From positions 1 to 52,484 of the forward strand of contig NZ_KV786248.1 of NCBI RefSeq assembly GCF_001806875.1: a stretch of 52,484 nt of DNA, written 5' to 3'. The stretch is from Corynebacterium sp. HMSC29G08 (lineage in GTDB: Bacteria > Actinomycetota > Actinomycetes > Mycobacteriales > Mycobacteriaceae). Numbering within the stretch: the first letter of the stretch is position 1; each line of letters starts with the position of its first letter. Below the pieces are notes generated by a model. It had not been told where the DNA came from. It ran no database searches and saw only the letters and a program-made list of their open reading frames with translations. Of this stretch, positions 44,772 to 52,484 are shown in pieces. Position numbers and translations under genes: made by a program.

Positions 44772-45656
44772 ATGTTGCGCATTGGTACTCGTGGATCTCA
44801 CCTTGCTACTACCCAGGCAGGACACGTCAGGGACTGGCTGATTGCAGGTGGTGCCTCGGCGGAGCTGCACATTGTGACCACCCCTGGTGATTTGTCGCAG
44901 GCGCCGGTTGAGCGCATTGGCGTGGGCGTGTTTACGTCCGCGCTGCGTGATGCGTTGTTTGCGGGTGAGGTGGATGTTGCCGTGCACTCGTTTAAGGATT
45001 TGCCGACCGCGCCGGAGCCGCGCGCGCACCTGATTGTGCCGAAGCGTGAGGACAACCGTGAGGCACTGATTGCCCGTGACGGTTTGACGTTGGCCGAGCT
45101 GCCTGAGGGTGCGAAGGTTGGCACCTCGGCGCCGCGCCGCATCTCGCAGCTGCGCGCTATGCGCCCTGACCTGGATATTCGTCCGCTGCGTGGCAACATT
45201 GAGCGACGCATGAGCTTTGTTACCTCGGGTGAGTTGGACGCGATCATGTTGGCATATGCGGGGCTGAGCCGCGGCGGCTACGCGGACCGCGCAACCGAGG
45301 TGTTTTCGCCGGAGGTGCTGGTGCCGGCCCCGGCGCAGGGCGCGCTGGCTGTAGAGTGCCGCGCGGGCGATGCGGAAAACGCCGCACGCATTGATGCGCT
45401 GGCTTGCCCGGACGCCACCGTCCAGGCCACGGCGGAGCGTCAGGTGCTGGCCACACTGCAGGCGGGGTGCACCGCGCCGGTTGCGGCTCACGCAGCGCTG
45501 GATGGTGACGCGCTGACGCTGACCGCGGGCGTATTCGCCCTCGACGGCTCGAAGCAGATTGTGGAAACCCAGACTGGGCAGCGCTCGAATCCGGTAGCGC
45601 TTGGCCAATCTGTTGCGGAAGCGTTGGTGGCACGCGGCGCAATGCCGTTGATGTAA
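44772..45656 (+). CDS. hemC: Hydroxymethylbilane synthase
   Basis: This 294-residue enzyme polymerises four porphobilinogens. It shows the N-terminal [13 protein letters not shown], the domain-2 motif [29 protein letters not shown] and the dipyrromethane-cofactor cysteine in [13 protein letters not shown]. It directly abuts hemA, so translation is coupled. A structured 150-bp gap separates it from hemD. Confidence 0.96.
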   Translation: MLRIGTRGSHLATTQAGHVRDWLIAGGASAELHIVTTPGDLSQAPVERIGVGVFTSALRDALFAGEVDVAVHSFKDLPTAPEPRAHLIVPKREDNREALIARDGLTLAELPEGAKVGTSAPRRISQLRAMRPDLDIRPLRGNIERRMSFVTSGELDAIMLAYAGLSRGGYADRATEVFSPEVLVPAPAQGALAVECRAGDAENAARIDALACPDATVQATAERQVLATLQAGCTAPVAAHAALDGDALTLTAGVFALDGSKQIVETQTGQRSNPVALGQSVAEALVARGAMPLM

Positions 45657-45696
45657 AACGTATATAAAAAACACAGGCGTTTTTGAATCCTGGGCA

Positions 45697-45780
45697 CTCC
45701 ACTTTAAGGTGGAGATACCAAACGCTTTCACGTCTCGGCACAGCGGGGTGGCATAACGGCACCCTCGTCCGCGCCGAGAC
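45697..45780 (+). promoter_or_regulatory. Two-hairpin leader before hemD
   Basis: Hairpin 1 is CTCCAC / GTGGAG (45697-45714). Hairpin 2 has perfect 8-bp arms GTCTCGGC (45732-45739) and GCCGAGAC (45773-45780) with a further inner stem GGGTG / CACCC. It lies within the haem operon between hemC and hemD and has no U-tract. It could be a processing site, attenuator or ligand-sensing leader. No known riboswitch consensus was recognised. Confidence 0.5.
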
Positions 45781-45809
45781 AACTATTTGTGCCTAGAAAA
45801 GTTCACTGT

Positions 45810-47534
45810 ATGACAAAGATCATCTTCGTCGGGGCAGGCCCGGGAAACCCTGATCTGCTGACCATCCGTGCACGCGAGGTGCTGGAATCCAATGCTATCG
45901 CGTTGGTTGAACCGGAGGTCTCTCAGGGGGTCCGTAACGTCGTTGCGGCAGGTCTTCCCGTCCCCCAGTCCAAGCTCGACGCGGCAAACGCGGAGTATGA
46001 GCAAATGGTGCTTGAGGCAAAACAGGCTGGTGCGCGCCGTAAACCTGCGCGTCCAGAGTTGCCAACGGCGGCTGAGCTTGAGGAGTTGGCTGCGGGGGTT
46101 GACGGGGTCGTAGATAAGCTAAAAGCAGCCCTTGAGCAGGCGAAAGCACTGTATGAGCAGGGCGACGGGGGCGACGGTGATGTGGTGCGCCTAGTCAGCG
46201 GCAACCCGCTGACGCGTGATTCAGTCATGGCGGAAGTATCCGCTGTTGCTGCCGCCGGCCTAGAGTTCCAGGTGGTGCCGGGCATGAGCCTGCCGTCCAC
46301 CGTGCCTTCCTTCGCCGGCATTGCGCTGGGCTCAACCTACACCGAGGCGGACCTGGCTAATGAGACCGTGGACTGGGATCAGCTGGCCACCGCGCCGCAG
46401 CCGCTGGTGCTCCAGGCAACGCAGGAGCACCTGCCACAGATGGCTAAGGAGCTGATGGATCGCGGTTTTGCGGCTAGCACTCCAGTGGCGGTGACTACGC
46501 ACGGGACGACCCGCCTGCAGCGCACGTTTGACGCGACGCTGCAGACCGTAGCCAAGCTTGACGCGGAGCTGACCGGCTCGCTGGTGGTGACGTTGGGCAC
46601 GGTGCCGGATGAGCGTGCGAAGTACTCCTGGTGGGAAAACCGCCCGCTGTACGGCTGGCGTGTGCTTGTGCCGCGCGCCAAGGAGCAGGCTGGGCCGATG
46701 AGCGCGCGGTTGAGCTCCTATGGTGCAATCCCGCAGTCGGTACCAACTATCTCCATGGAGCCGCCGCGCAACCCTGCGCAGATGGATCGGGCGATCAAGG
46801 GCATTGTTGAGGGCCGCTACCAGTGGGTGGTGTTTACCTCTGTCAACGCGGTTGATGCGGTGTGGGACAAGTTTGCTGAGCTGGGCTTGGATGCGCGTTC
46901 CTTTGCCGGCGTCCACTTGGCTGCAGTGGGGCAGAAGACTGCGGATGCTGTGCGTGCCCGCGGCATGATGCCGGAGCTGTTGCCGCACCGCACGAAGCAG
47001 AACGCGGCTGGCCTGGTTGAGGTCTTCCCGGAGTACGTCGAGGACATTGACCCGGTTTCGCGTGTGCTGCTGCCGCGCGCTGACCTGGGCACGGACGTGT
47101 TGGTGGACGGCCTTGTGGAGAAGGGCTGGGAGGTAGATGACGTGGTGGCGTACCGCACCGTACGTGCCGCCCCGCCTGCGCCTGAGGTACGCGACATGAT
47201 CAAGACCGGCGGTTTTGACGCTGTGTGCTTCACCTCTGCATCCACCGTGAAGAACCTGGTGGGCATTGCTGGCAAGCCGCACCAGCGCACCATCATCGCC
47301 TGCATTGGCCCCATGACGGCGGCTGAGGCGAAGGAGCAAGGCCTGCGTGTGGACGTGGTGCCGGAGGTTGCAGATGTGCCCTCGCTTGTAGACGCCTTGG
47401 CGGAGCACGTTGCCGAACTACGCGCTGCTGGTCAGTTGCCGCCGCCTCGGAAGAAGCGTCGTGCGCGGCGGAAACCAGCCGAAGTAGAGAAGGCTGCTGC
47501 AGCAGGTGCGGACGGAGTTGCGAGCGGGGAATAG
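45810..47534 (+). CDS. hemD: Uroporphyrinogen-III synthase with SUMT-like domain
   Basis: This protein of about 574 residues has an N-terminal tetrapyrrole-methylase-like domain (IFVGAGPGNPDLLTIRA, 5-21). After a Lys/Glu/Ala-rich helical insert (about 55-115) comes LVSGNPLTRDS where active SUMT enzymes have a GGDPF loop. The C-terminal HemD domain (about 283-535, YGWRVLVPRAK...FTSASTVKNLVGIAG) should close uroporphyrinogen III. A basic tail ends it. Mycobacterial Rv0511 has the same layout, so the degenerate methylase is a family trait. ATG 45810 is preferred to GTG 45789, which lacks a ribosome-binding site. Confidence 0.9.
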   Translation: MTKIIFVGAGPGNPDLLTIRAREVLESNAIALVEPEVSQGVRNVVAAGLPVPQSKLDAANAEYEQMVLEAKQAGARRKPARPELPTAAELEELAAGVDGVVDKLKAALEQAKALYEQGDGGDGDVVRLVSGNPLTRDSVMAEVSAVAAAGLEFQVVPGMSLPSTVPSFAGIALGSTYTEADLANETVDWDQLATAPQPLVLQATQEHLPQMAKELMDRGFAASTPVAVTTHGTTRLQRTFDATLQTVAKLDAELTGSLVVTLGTVPDERAKYSWWENRPLYGWRVLVPRAKEQAGPMSARLSSYGAIPQSVPTISMEPPRNPAQMDRAIKGIVEGRYQWVVFTSVNAVDAVWDKFAELGLDARSFAGVHLAAVGQKTADAVRARGMMPELLPHRTKQNAAGLVEVFPEYVEDIDPVSRVLLPRADLGTDVLVDGLVEKGWEVDDVVAYRTVRAAPPAPEVRDMIKTGGFDAVCFTSASTVKNLVGIAGKPHQRTIIACIGPMTAAEAKEQGLRVDVVPEVADVPSLVDALAEHVAELRAAGQLPPPRKKRRARRKPAEVEKAAAAGADGVASGE

Positions 47535-47544
47535 GATGGGGCGC

Positions 47545-48579
47545 ATGTCTGTTGACTCCGCTATTGACCTGAACATGCTGCGCCGCCCGCGGCGCCTGCG
47601 CCAAAACCCGAAGATCCGTGAGCTGACGGCTGAAACCCGCCTCCACCCGGCGGATTTCATCCTGCCGCTGTTTGTTGCAGACGGCATTGATGCGAAACGC
47701 GAGATTTCCTCCATGCCGGGTGTGTACCAGCACACCACAGACAGCCTGAAGGCCATCTGCCACGAGGCGTTGGAAGCCGGCGTGACGTGCGTGGACCTCT
47801 TTGGCGTTCCGCGCGATGAGGATAAGGACGCCACGGGTTCGGTGTCCTGGGATGAAAACGGCATTCTGAACCGGAACCTGACTGCGCTGCGCGAGGAGTT
47901 CGGCGACGACCTACTGATCATGGCAGACACCTGCTTAGATGAGTTCACGGATCACGGACACTGCGGCGTGTTAGAGAAAGACCGTTTTGGCCAGGAGATC
48001 GTGGCTAATGACGCAACGCTTGAGCTCTACGTGAAGATGTCGCTGGCCCAAGCCGCCGCAGGTGCCCACATTGTGAGCCCATCCGGAATGATGGACGGCC
48101 AGGTCGCTGTCATCCGAGAGGCGCTGGATAGCGCTGGCTACCAGGATGTGGCGATTATGGCGTACTCCGCGAAGTACGCCTCCAAGTTCTTCGGCCCGTT
48201 CCGCGACGCGGTCGGCTCCTCGCTGAAGGGCGATCGCCGCACGTACCAACAGGACCCGGCAAACATTCGGGAGTCCATCCTGGAAACGCAGCTGGATATT
48301 GATGAGGGTGCGGACTTTGTCATGGTGAAGCCCGCCATGCCGTACTTGGACGTGTTGGCCAAGGTGGCGGAGATGTCGCCAGTGCCGGTTGCTGCCTACC
48401 AGGTCTCTGGTGAGTACGCGATGTTGGTTGCCGCAGGCCAGAACGGCTGGATCGACTTTGAAGAAACCATGATGGAATCTCTCATTGGCATCAAGCGTGC
48501 TGGCGCTAACCAGATTCTGACGTACTACGCCATTGAGGCTGCCAAGCGCCTCAACCAAGCAGGGGGCGTGCGTGGTTAG
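47545..48579 (+). CDS. hemB: Porphobilinogen synthase (ALA dehydratase)
   Basis: This 344-residue enzyme condenses two 5-aminolevulinates. Active-site lysines are in MAYSAKYASKF and FVMVKPAMPYLD. The metal site near ADTCLDEFTDHGHCG carries two cysteines (LIMADTC, HGHCG), compatible with zinc or magnesium-dependent variants. ATG at 47545 is preferred over an ATG at 47536. It overlaps the next gene by 8 bp. Confidence 0.95.
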   Translation: MSVDSAIDLNMLRRPRRLRQNPKIRELTAETRLHPADFILPLFVADGIDAKREISSMPGVYQHTTDSLKAICHEALEAGVTCVDLFGVPRDEDKDATGSVSWDENGILNRNLTALREEFGDDLLIMADTCLDEFTDHGHCGVLEKDRFGQEIVANDATLELYVKMSLAQAAAGAHIVSPSGMMDGQVAVIREALDSAGYQDVAIMAYSAKYASKFFGPFRDAVGSSLKGDRRTYQQDPANIRESILETQLDIDEGADFVMVKPAMPYLDVLAKVAEMSPVPVAAYQVSGEYAMLVAAGQNGWIDFEETMMESLIGIKRAGANQILTYYAIEAAKRLNQAGGVRG

Positions 48580-49192
48580 TCTGCCGCCAGGCCCCCCAGG
48601 GCCGAAAGGTCCCACAAACAACCCCAACTCCGCCTCGCACGTTGCCCCGGAGGCAGCCCGTGGCGGGAAGCCGGAAACGGTGCGCTACATGCTGGCGTGC
48701 TGGGCGTTCATGATTGGTGGTGAGTTGCTGCACCAGGCTTTGGCCGTGGTTTCGCTGCTGATGGACCCCGCCGAATTGATTGCGTCAGCTAAGGAAGCCT
48801 CGAAGCAGACCGGGGCCATGTCCGGAGCCATGTCCGAGGGGTTGATGAACGTTGCGGTGTGGGGATCTGTTGCACTGATGGCGTTGATTCAGCTGAGTGT
48901 TTTGGCGTTGTTTGCGTTTGCGTTGGCGTCTATAAGCAGGCAGCGCAAAATGGCAGGAACCGCACGCAGGCTGCTGATGGTGTTTTCTGTGTTCTTTGCA
49001 CTTCGCGCGTTGATGGTGTTTGCCATGCGCCCAGCCAGCACGACGGTGCCGCTTGCGTTCTACGCTTTCGATGGGGTTATCCAGATCATGCTTGGCGTGG
49101 CGGGCGCACTCGGCCTGTTCTACGCTTCTCAGAAGGAATCGGTTGTTTGGGTAGACGCCGGCACCGGCAAAAACGGAGCTAAAGGAGCCTAA
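48572..49192 (+). CDS. Membrane protein of the haem operon (Rv0513-like)
   Basis: This 206-residue protein has a Gly/Pro-rich N-terminus (SLPPGPPGPKGPTNNP) and four hydrophobic segments. GTG at 48572 lies inside the end of hemB, indicating translational coupling. Mycobacteria have a similar membrane gene after hemB. Function is unknown. Confidence 0.83.
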   Translation: MVSLPPGPPGPKGPTNNPNSASHVAPEAARGGKPETVRYMLACWAFMIGGELLHQALAVVSLLMDPAELIASAKEASKQTGAMSGAMSEGLMNVAVWGSVALMALIQLSVLALFAFALASISRQRKMAGTARRLLMVFSVFFALRALMVFAMRPASTTVPLAFYAFDGVIQIMLGVAGALGLFYASQKESVVWVDAGTGKNGAKGA

Positions 49193-49195
49193 AAC

Positions 49196-49714
49196 GTGGC
49201 GGGCATGTTTCCAACGATGGTTGCGGACCCGAATGACCGCAACCGCAGGCATACAGATGCGGCGGGTGAGACCTGGCCAACGCCGCTGAAGGTGGCGTAT
49301 TGGCTGGTTGTTGCTGCCGCAGTGCTGATGTTGGTCACGGCCGTTGACCTGTTTGCCACTGTGTTCCTAGGGTTCCTAGGCACCTACCTGCCGCCGGACC
49401 TTGACACTGACGTGACCAAATCCCTGCTGTTGAACACGCGCATTGTTGCGGTGGGCAACATTGTGTTGGCCTTGGGGTTGGCGGCGTGTGCGGCGTTTTT
49501 TGAGCGCGGTTCAAAGCGTGCGCGCCGCTTCGCTTCTGTGCTGGTCATGCTCGCCGTGTTTATAAACTTGGCCGGTTTTTTCGTGCACGCAGTTGGTTTT
49601 GCGGCATTTGTCATTGTGATCCTGCTGGCGTTTGCTGGTTTCTTTATGTTCCGGCCGGCGGCGAATGCTTTTGTTGATCACCGCAGCGGGGATCTGTGGG
49701 AAGGGTTGCGTTAA
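49196..49714 (+). CDS. Membrane protein of the haem operon
   Basis: This 172-residue protein has four membrane helices and a short soluble N-terminus; it resembles its upstream neighbour in layout and probably shares origin. GTG at 49196 is 3 bp after the previous stop. Function is unknown; position suggests a link to haem or the following ATPase homologue. Confidence 0.82.
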   Translation: MAGMFPTMVADPNDRNRRHTDAAGETWPTPLKVAYWLVVAAAVLMLVTAVDLFATVFLGFLGTYLPPDLDTDVTKSLLLNTRIVAVGNIVLALGLAACAAFFERGSKRARRFASVLVMLAVFINLAGFFVHAVGFAAFVIVILLAFAGFFMFRPAANAFVDHRSGDLWEGLR

Positions 49715-49731
49715 AGCGCGCAAGGTGAATC

Positions 49732-52284
49732 ATGTCAGTTTCTGAAGATCTTTCCCGTTCGATTGAGCTCGCCCGCGATGCCGCGCGGCTTGCCGGAGTT
49801 GAGACCGGCGGGCAGAGCTTGCGTAATAGGGATGGCGATGATGACCACCAACATCGCAACATCTCCTATGCCTTTGAACTCGTAGGTGTGGAGGATGCTC
49901 CACAGCTGGCGGACATTGAGGAGGCGTTGGAGGAGATCCCAGGCGTGATCGCGCGCATGGTGTATCCGACGTCAATGGCGTGGATTACCGCGCCGTCTGA
50001 TGTGCATCCGGAGCAGTTGGAGAACATCATCCGGGCGTTTGGTGTGGATCCGGTGATGACGGATACCACCCTGCAGCGCCAGGCGTTGCTGCAGGATGCG
50101 GTGGAGCCGCGCTCGCCGCGCAAGAGTACGCGTGGGATGTCGGTGCGTATCCGCCGCCGGCGCAGGGATGCGCAGGCGAGTTTAAGTGCCGCTCGTGATG
50201 CTGGTTTTGTGCGCCGTTCGCGCACGCCGTCTAGTTCAAATGACGTGCTGTTTACCGCCCGCGACTTGGTTACGCCGGCGAGGTTGATCACGGCAGTGGT
50301 GTTGTCGCTGCCGGTGATTGTGCTCAGTTACTCGCCTGCGGTGCAGTTCCCGGGCTGGCAGTGGCTGTGTTTGGCGCTGACTACGCCGGTGGCGTTGTGG
50401 TGCGCTTTCCCGTTCCACCGCGCGATGGCTGGTGGCGTTCGCCGTGGCCTTTCGGCATTGGATGGCGCGAGCTCGGTTGCTGTGCTTGCGGCGTATGTCT
50501 GGTCCGTTGTAGCACTGTTGTTTACCCCTGCAGGTGAGCTCGGTTGGGTCTCTGCCACGGGGTGGACGCCCACACGGCGTGGGGATGAGATGGATCTCTT
50601 CTTAGACGTCGCCTGCGGTGTCACAGCGCTGCTGTTGGTGGGACGTTTTTACGCGAAGCGTGCTGGTGCGTCGTTGGTGGATCAGATGGCGTTGTTTACT
50701 CCGCCCTCAGATACGGAATACAACGTGATTCGCCGTGGGCACGGTGATGAGGAAATCCTGCCGCTGTCTGAGATCAACCGCGGCGATGACGTGGAGGTAG
50801 GCCCCGGCCAGAGCATCCCCGTAGACGGCGAGGTGGTTGGCGGCTCGGCCCATCTGGATCACGTGCTGGTTGGCGTGGATGCGGAACCGAACGTGAAGGT
50901 GGGCGATGAGGTCGCCGCCGGGGCGTTGGTTGACCGCGGCAAGATCAAAGTCCGCGCACGCCGCACCGGCCATGCGACCAAGTGGGCGTGGGTGAGCCGT
51001 TGGGTGGAGGAGGCGTCGCGTCGAGAAAACGCTGCGACGATGATGTCCACGCGTTCGGCCGGCATGATGATCCCGGCCGCGTATGCGCTGGCAGTGATTG
51101 ATTTTGGGCTTTGGTGGCTTATCGACGGCAACATCAACGCCGCCTTCTCCACCGCCCTTGCCATCCTGGCCGTAGTTGCACCGGTGGCGCTGGCTATTTC
51201 ACCCGCACTGGCGATCCGCCACGGCATTGAAGCGGCGGCGCGCCACGCGATTTTGGTGCGCGATGGTGCAACGCTGCGCAAGTGTGAAGAAGTGGACACG
51301 GTGGTGTTTAACCGCGTGGGCACTCTGGTGGAACCGGAGATGACCGTAGAGACGGTCACTGCCGCGGAAGGCGAGGACACCGAGGTGGTACTCCTCGTTG
51401 CGGCGGCGCTCTTGGTGGAGTCCAACCACCCCTCTTCACGTGCGATTGTTGCCGCTGCACGTGAGGCGAAGGGCCACGGTGCACCGTGGCGTGTGGATCT
51501 GGAAGAGTCCACCCTTCACCAGGACGGCACCACCACTGGGCGCGTGACCCTGCGTCCCGTGGTTGATGGGCGTGCGGCGGATGATGATGAGGCCACCCAC
51601 CTCGACGCTGAGCTGTGGCGCCCCACCAACCTGTCGCGCCTGAAGGGGCGCTTGGCGCTGGCGGCGGTTAGCGGCGGTGCGCCGATTGTGGTGCGTTGGA
51701 AGAACCGCGACCGAGGTGTGATCACGCTGCATGACCCGGAGAAGCAGGATGCGGCGGATGCGGTTGATCGTCTAGAAGCAATGGGCACCACCACTGTGAT
51801 GCTGACGCGTGACACGTATGCGGTGGGGCGCCGGTTTGCCAACATGCTGGGCATATCCTCGGTGCTGGCAGGAGTTACCGCGCATGACAAGGCGGGTGCC
51901 GTTCGCCAACTGCACAGCCGTGGGGCAAACGTGGCCATGGTGGGTGGCCTGTCAGTGCTGGACGTTATTGAGGTCGGAGACCTTGGCGTTTTGTATGCCG
52001 AGGAGGATTTCTTCGAAAGCAACATGAAGAAAAACACCGAGCTTGAGGTTGACGCGCTGGTAATGCGTGATGACGTGATGGCAGTGCCACAACTGCTTGA
52101 GCACGGCCGACGCGTCTCTCGCATCATTGACTCCAACATGGCGTTCGCCCTGATCTATAACGCGTTAGCTGTGGGGCTGGCCATGACCGGTGTGCTGCCG
52201 CCGATGGGCGCCACCCTGGTCATGCTTGGTAGCTCTTTGATCATCGGGCAGCGCTCCTCGCGCGCGGGGCGTTTCCCGTCCTAA
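49732..52284 (+). CDS. P1B-type ATPase homologue, catalytic motifs lost
   Basis: This 850-residue intact frame has P1B ATPase architecture: an HMA-like N-domain (about 44-106) without CxxC, about eight helices, an A-domain, a P/N-domain and the C-terminal helix pair (IDSNMAFALIYN). Every catalytic motif is changed. DKTGT reads NRVGT (Asp to Asn527). The membrane CPC reads APV (483-485). TGES reads VGVD (380-383). GDGxND reads GGLSVL (738-743). The HP motif (566-567) remains. ATP-driven transport is therefore not expected. It follows the haem genes closely (17 bp) and shows no frameshift, so a non-catalytic role is likely. Confidence 0.9.
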   Translation: MSVSEDLSRSIELARDAARLAGVETGGQSLRNRDGDDDHQHRNISYAFELVGVEDAPQLADIEEALEEIPGVIARMVYPTSMAWITAPSDVHPEQLENIIRAFGVDPVMTDTTLQRQALLQDAVEPRSPRKSTRGMSVRIRRRRRDAQASLSAARDAGFVRRSRTPSSSNDVLFTARDLVTPARLITAVVLSLPVIVLSYSPAVQFPGWQWLCLALTTPVALWCAFPFHRAMAGGVRRGLSALDGASSVAVLAAYVWSVVALLFTPAGELGWVSATGWTPTRRGDEMDLFLDVACGVTALLLVGRFYAKRAGASLVDQMALFTPPSDTEYNVIRRGHGDEEILPLSEINRGDDVEVGPGQSIPVDGEVVGGSAHLDHVLVGVDAEPNVKVGDEVAAGALVDRGKIKVRARRTGHATKWAWVSRWVEEASRRENAATMMSTRSAGMMIPAAYALAVIDFGLWWLIDGNINAAFSTALAILAVVAPVALAISPALAIRHGIEAAARHAILVRDGATLRKCEEVDTVVFNRVGTLVEPEMTVETVTAAEGEDTEVVLLVAAALLVESNHPSSRAIVAAAREAKGHGAPWRVDLEESTLHQDGTTTGRVTLRPVVDGRAADDDEATHLDAELWRPTNLSRLKGRLALAAVSGGAPIVVRWKNRDRGVITLHDPEKQDAADAVDRLEAMGTTTVMLTRDTYAVGRRFANMLGISSVLAGVTAHDKAGAVRQLHSRGANVAMVGGLSVLDVIEVGDLGVLYAEEDFFESNMKKNTELEVDALVMRDDVMAVPQLLEHGRRVSRIIDSNMAFALIYNALAVGLAMTGVLPPMGATLVMLGSSLIIGQRSSRAGRFPS

Positions 52285-52484
52285 ATTTCCCGCGGTAAAG
52301 GTGCTGAAGGATCTGAAGTAGGCTTGTAAGCCATGACCAGACGTGGGCTTGTTACCTGACTTGGTTCACGGGTAGGTGATGAAGATCATCCTTGACATTG
52401 TGGCCTGTGGGGTTGTGGCCTGTGGGTTTGGGGTCTTATCGGCCGCAACTACCGTAGCCTTGGTCAAACTTCAAACCATCAGCG
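52285..52484. other. Right end, mostly non-coding
   Basis: The 200 bp after the ATPase homologue carry no clear hairpin terminator. A possible start of one small membrane-protein gene at 52379 is described separately. Confidence 0.4.
52379..52484 (+). CDS. Possible membrane-protein gene start, truncated
   Basis: ATG at 52379 follows GGGTAGGTG and opens a frame running off the window after 35 codons (MKIILDIVACGVVACGFGVL...). The visible part is one hydrophobic segment with two cysteines, like a membrane helix or lipoprotein-type signal. Too little is present to name it. Confidence 0.4.
   Translation, partial: MKIILDIVACGVVACGFGVLSAATTVALVKLQTIS

Noticed and set aside
43734..45782. 682-codon open frame on the minus strand opposite hemA-hemC
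   Set aside because: It is antisense to two unmistakable enzymes, rich in Arg/His/Gln, and has no domain or ribosome-binding site; it is a by-product of GC-rich codon use.
49732..52284. Functional copper or metal exporter
   Set aside because: The phosphorylation Asp, CPC, TGES and GDGxND motifs are all substituted, so transport activity cannot be inferred from the fold.

Overview
The window is a stretch of a Corynebacterium-type chromosome (Actinobacteria, mycolic-acid clade). The evidence is direct: two antigen-85-like mycolyltransferases, mycothiol biosynthesis (mshA), a SenX3/RegX3 pair, the actinobacterial sdhCAB operon, a fused rmlCD gene, and the order senX3-regX3-Rv0495c-like-ppx-Rv0497-like-proC-excisionase-like-bS22-HAD-glutaredoxin-hemA-hemC-hemD-hemB, which matches the mycobacterial Rv0490-Rv0514 order. 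The species cannot be fixed from the sequence alone.

Layout. (1) 1-418: non-coding DNA with nested palindromes and two families of tandem repeats. (2) 419-8221: cell-envelope block. A minus-strand run of mycolyltransferase, M1 peptidase, flippase-like protein, rmlB and rmlCD supplies dTDP-rhamnose for the arabinogalactan linker and mycoloylation of the envelope. A second mycolyltransferase follows, and between the two enzymes sits a 35-codon gene with its own terminator that looks like a corynebacterial PorA/PorH-class micro-porin. (3) 8362-14760: lpd, an SRPBCC protein, sdhCAB and a small membrane protein (central metabolism). (4) 14832-20162: small envelope and hypothetical genes, a methyltransferase broken by an in-frame TAG, and murB. 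(5) 20178-25273: two tandem acyl-CoA ligases, a 77-bp terminal-inverted-repeat element, and an orphan EspI/MinD-like ATPase. (6) 25324-32457: an apparent acquired island for nitrite and nitric oxide. It holds a decayed MerR gene and a decayed membrane-protein gene at its left edge, two paralogous polytopic membrane proteins (one frameshifted in a G6 tract), an HNH nuclease, a three-domain copper nitrite reductase (NirK), a cysteine-bearing winged-helix regulator and flavohaemoglobin (Hmp). (7) 32578-43384: mshA, a secreted trypsin-like protease, gpmA, senX3/regX3, ppx, proC and other conserved actinobacterial genes. (8) 43431-52284: haem operon hemA-hemC-hemD-hemB, two membrane proteins, and an 850-residue P1B-type ATPase homologue in which every catalytic motif is substituted. 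A possible start of another membrane-protein gene runs off the right end.

How the genes work together. The left part builds the rhamnose-arabinogalactan-mycolate envelope. The centre carries the TCA/respiratory enzymes Lpd and Sdh. The island would convert nitrite to NO (NirK), sense it (regulator) and destroy it (Hmp). The right part makes haem, which Hmp and SdhC need. The points most worth follow-up are the micro-gene between the two mycolyltransferases (6580-6687) and the catalytically dead but intact P-type ATPase in the haem operon (49732-52284). After these come the NirK island with its frameshifted membrane protein and the short dispersed repeat present in two copies.
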